Made by a program: the position numbers and the translations under genes | Shown: positions 63,806 through 64,000 of the stretch, in pieces | Layout of the letters: every line of letters begins with the position of its first letter | Position numbering within the stretch: the first letter of the stretch is position 1 | Assembly (NCBI RefSeq): GCF_003696265.1 | Contig: NZ_RFFH01000003.1 | Span: 496,001 to 560,000, forward strand | Reading direction: 5' to 3' | DNA: 64,000 nt | DNA from: Nocardia stercoris | GTDB taxonomy: Bacteria; Actinomycetota; Actinomycetes; Mycobacteriales; Mycobacteriaceae | The notes under the pieces: model-generated | Told to the model about the DNA's origin: nothing | Database searches by the model: none | The model's input: the letters and a program-made list of their open reading frames with translations, nothing else

Positions 63806-64000
63806 ATGGATGACACGTCAGTTGGTGGCAGGGACACCACCTCAGCGGAGGTGTTCGGGCGCTATCGACTGTTGTCGCTACTGGGGCACGGTGGCATGGG
63901 CGAGGTGTGGCGGGCGCATGATTCGCTGACCAACCGGGTGGTGGCGGTCAAAGTGTTGCCGGAGCGCTTCGCCGACGACGAGGAACTGCGCGAGCGGTTC
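63806..64000 (+). CDS. Ser/Thr protein kinase (PknB type), 5' end
   Basis: The first 65 codons of a eukaryotic-type protein kinase, cut by the window edge. It has [21 protein letters not shown] with the Gly-rich loop, then [12 protein letters not shown] with the ATP-anchoring Lys. Actinobacterial members usually continue with a membrane helix and an extracellular sensor domain. The ATG is in [10 protein letters not shown]. Confidence 0.88.
   Translation, partial: MDDTSVGGRDTTSAEVFGRYRLLSLLGHGGMGEVWRAHDSLTNRVVAVKVLPERFADDEELRERF

Noticed and set aside
1..64000. tRNA, rRNA and CRISPR arrays
   Set aside because: Looked for at the element ends and in the gaps; no cloverleaf, rRNA motif or regularly spaced repeat-spacer pattern was seen. 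The 24-bp repeats at 44.2 kb have no spacers.

Overview
The window looks like chromosomal DNA of a mycolic-acid actinomycete, most probably Nocardia or a close relative. The DNA is GC-rich with strong third-position GC bias. The encoded families are typical of that group: Rv1733c-like, Acg-like, DevR/DosR-like and Rv2004c-like proteins, a DesA-type acyl-ACP desaturase, DUF6069, DUF6188, and spore-associated-protein-A-like. The genus is inferred from protein resemblance only. No rRNA, tRNA or CRISPR array was seen.

Left part (1-14.5 kb): a dormancy or hypoxia island. It holds a partial Rv1733c-like membrane protein, an Acg-type nitroreductase, phosphoketolase, a GyrI-like/DUF302 protein, an ABC exporter, a response regulator nearly identical in key regions to mycobacterial DevR/DosR, an Mg2+-type P-ATPase, an Rv2004c-like phosphotransferase/ATPase and an SRPBCC membrane protein. 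Copies of a DosR-box-like palindrome lie upstream of several of these genes, and weaker copies recur at about 38.1, 38.5 and 52.6 kb. No histidine kinase sits next to devR.

Middle (about 14.6-37.45 kb): a 22.8-kb integrated mobile element. It is bounded by 89-bp direct repeats with a perfect 31-bp core. One end carries a large serine recombinase and a small partner. The other end carries a three-gene module typical of actinobacterial conjugative elements (zinc-binding peptide, DUF2637, replication-relaxation protein). Cargo: a 64-aa conserved-looking peptide; a NUDIX hydrolase with a PfkB-like protein that lacks the catalytic Asp; an operon of adenylate-kinase-like P-loop protein, radical SAM/SPASM enzyme and cysteine-dioxygenase-like cupin; a zinc-ribbon XRE/TPR regulator coupled to a phosphotransferase; a SUKH protein; a HEAT-like protein; DUF1152; and an AT-richer segment with an AlbA_2-type protein and a helicase remnant. 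No TraB/FtsK, Rep or relaxase gene was found, so the element is probably mobilisable or decayed.

Right part (37.5-64 kb): ordinary accessory chromosome. It includes an IS3 remnant, DUF6069, a CBS remnant, a desaturase with DUF6188, a sugar acetyltransferase, two paralogous membrane GGDEF proteins, a GntR-controlled operon (amidase, isochorismatase-type hydrolase, NCS2-like permease) that looks like biuret or urea-derivative use, a LuxR/SDR divergent pair, a secreted phospholipase-like protein, a ricin-type lectin, two MDR oxidoreductases, an adenosine-specific-kinase-family protein, a possible toxin-like protein, several gene remnants, and the 5' end of a Ser/Thr protein kinase gene at the right edge.
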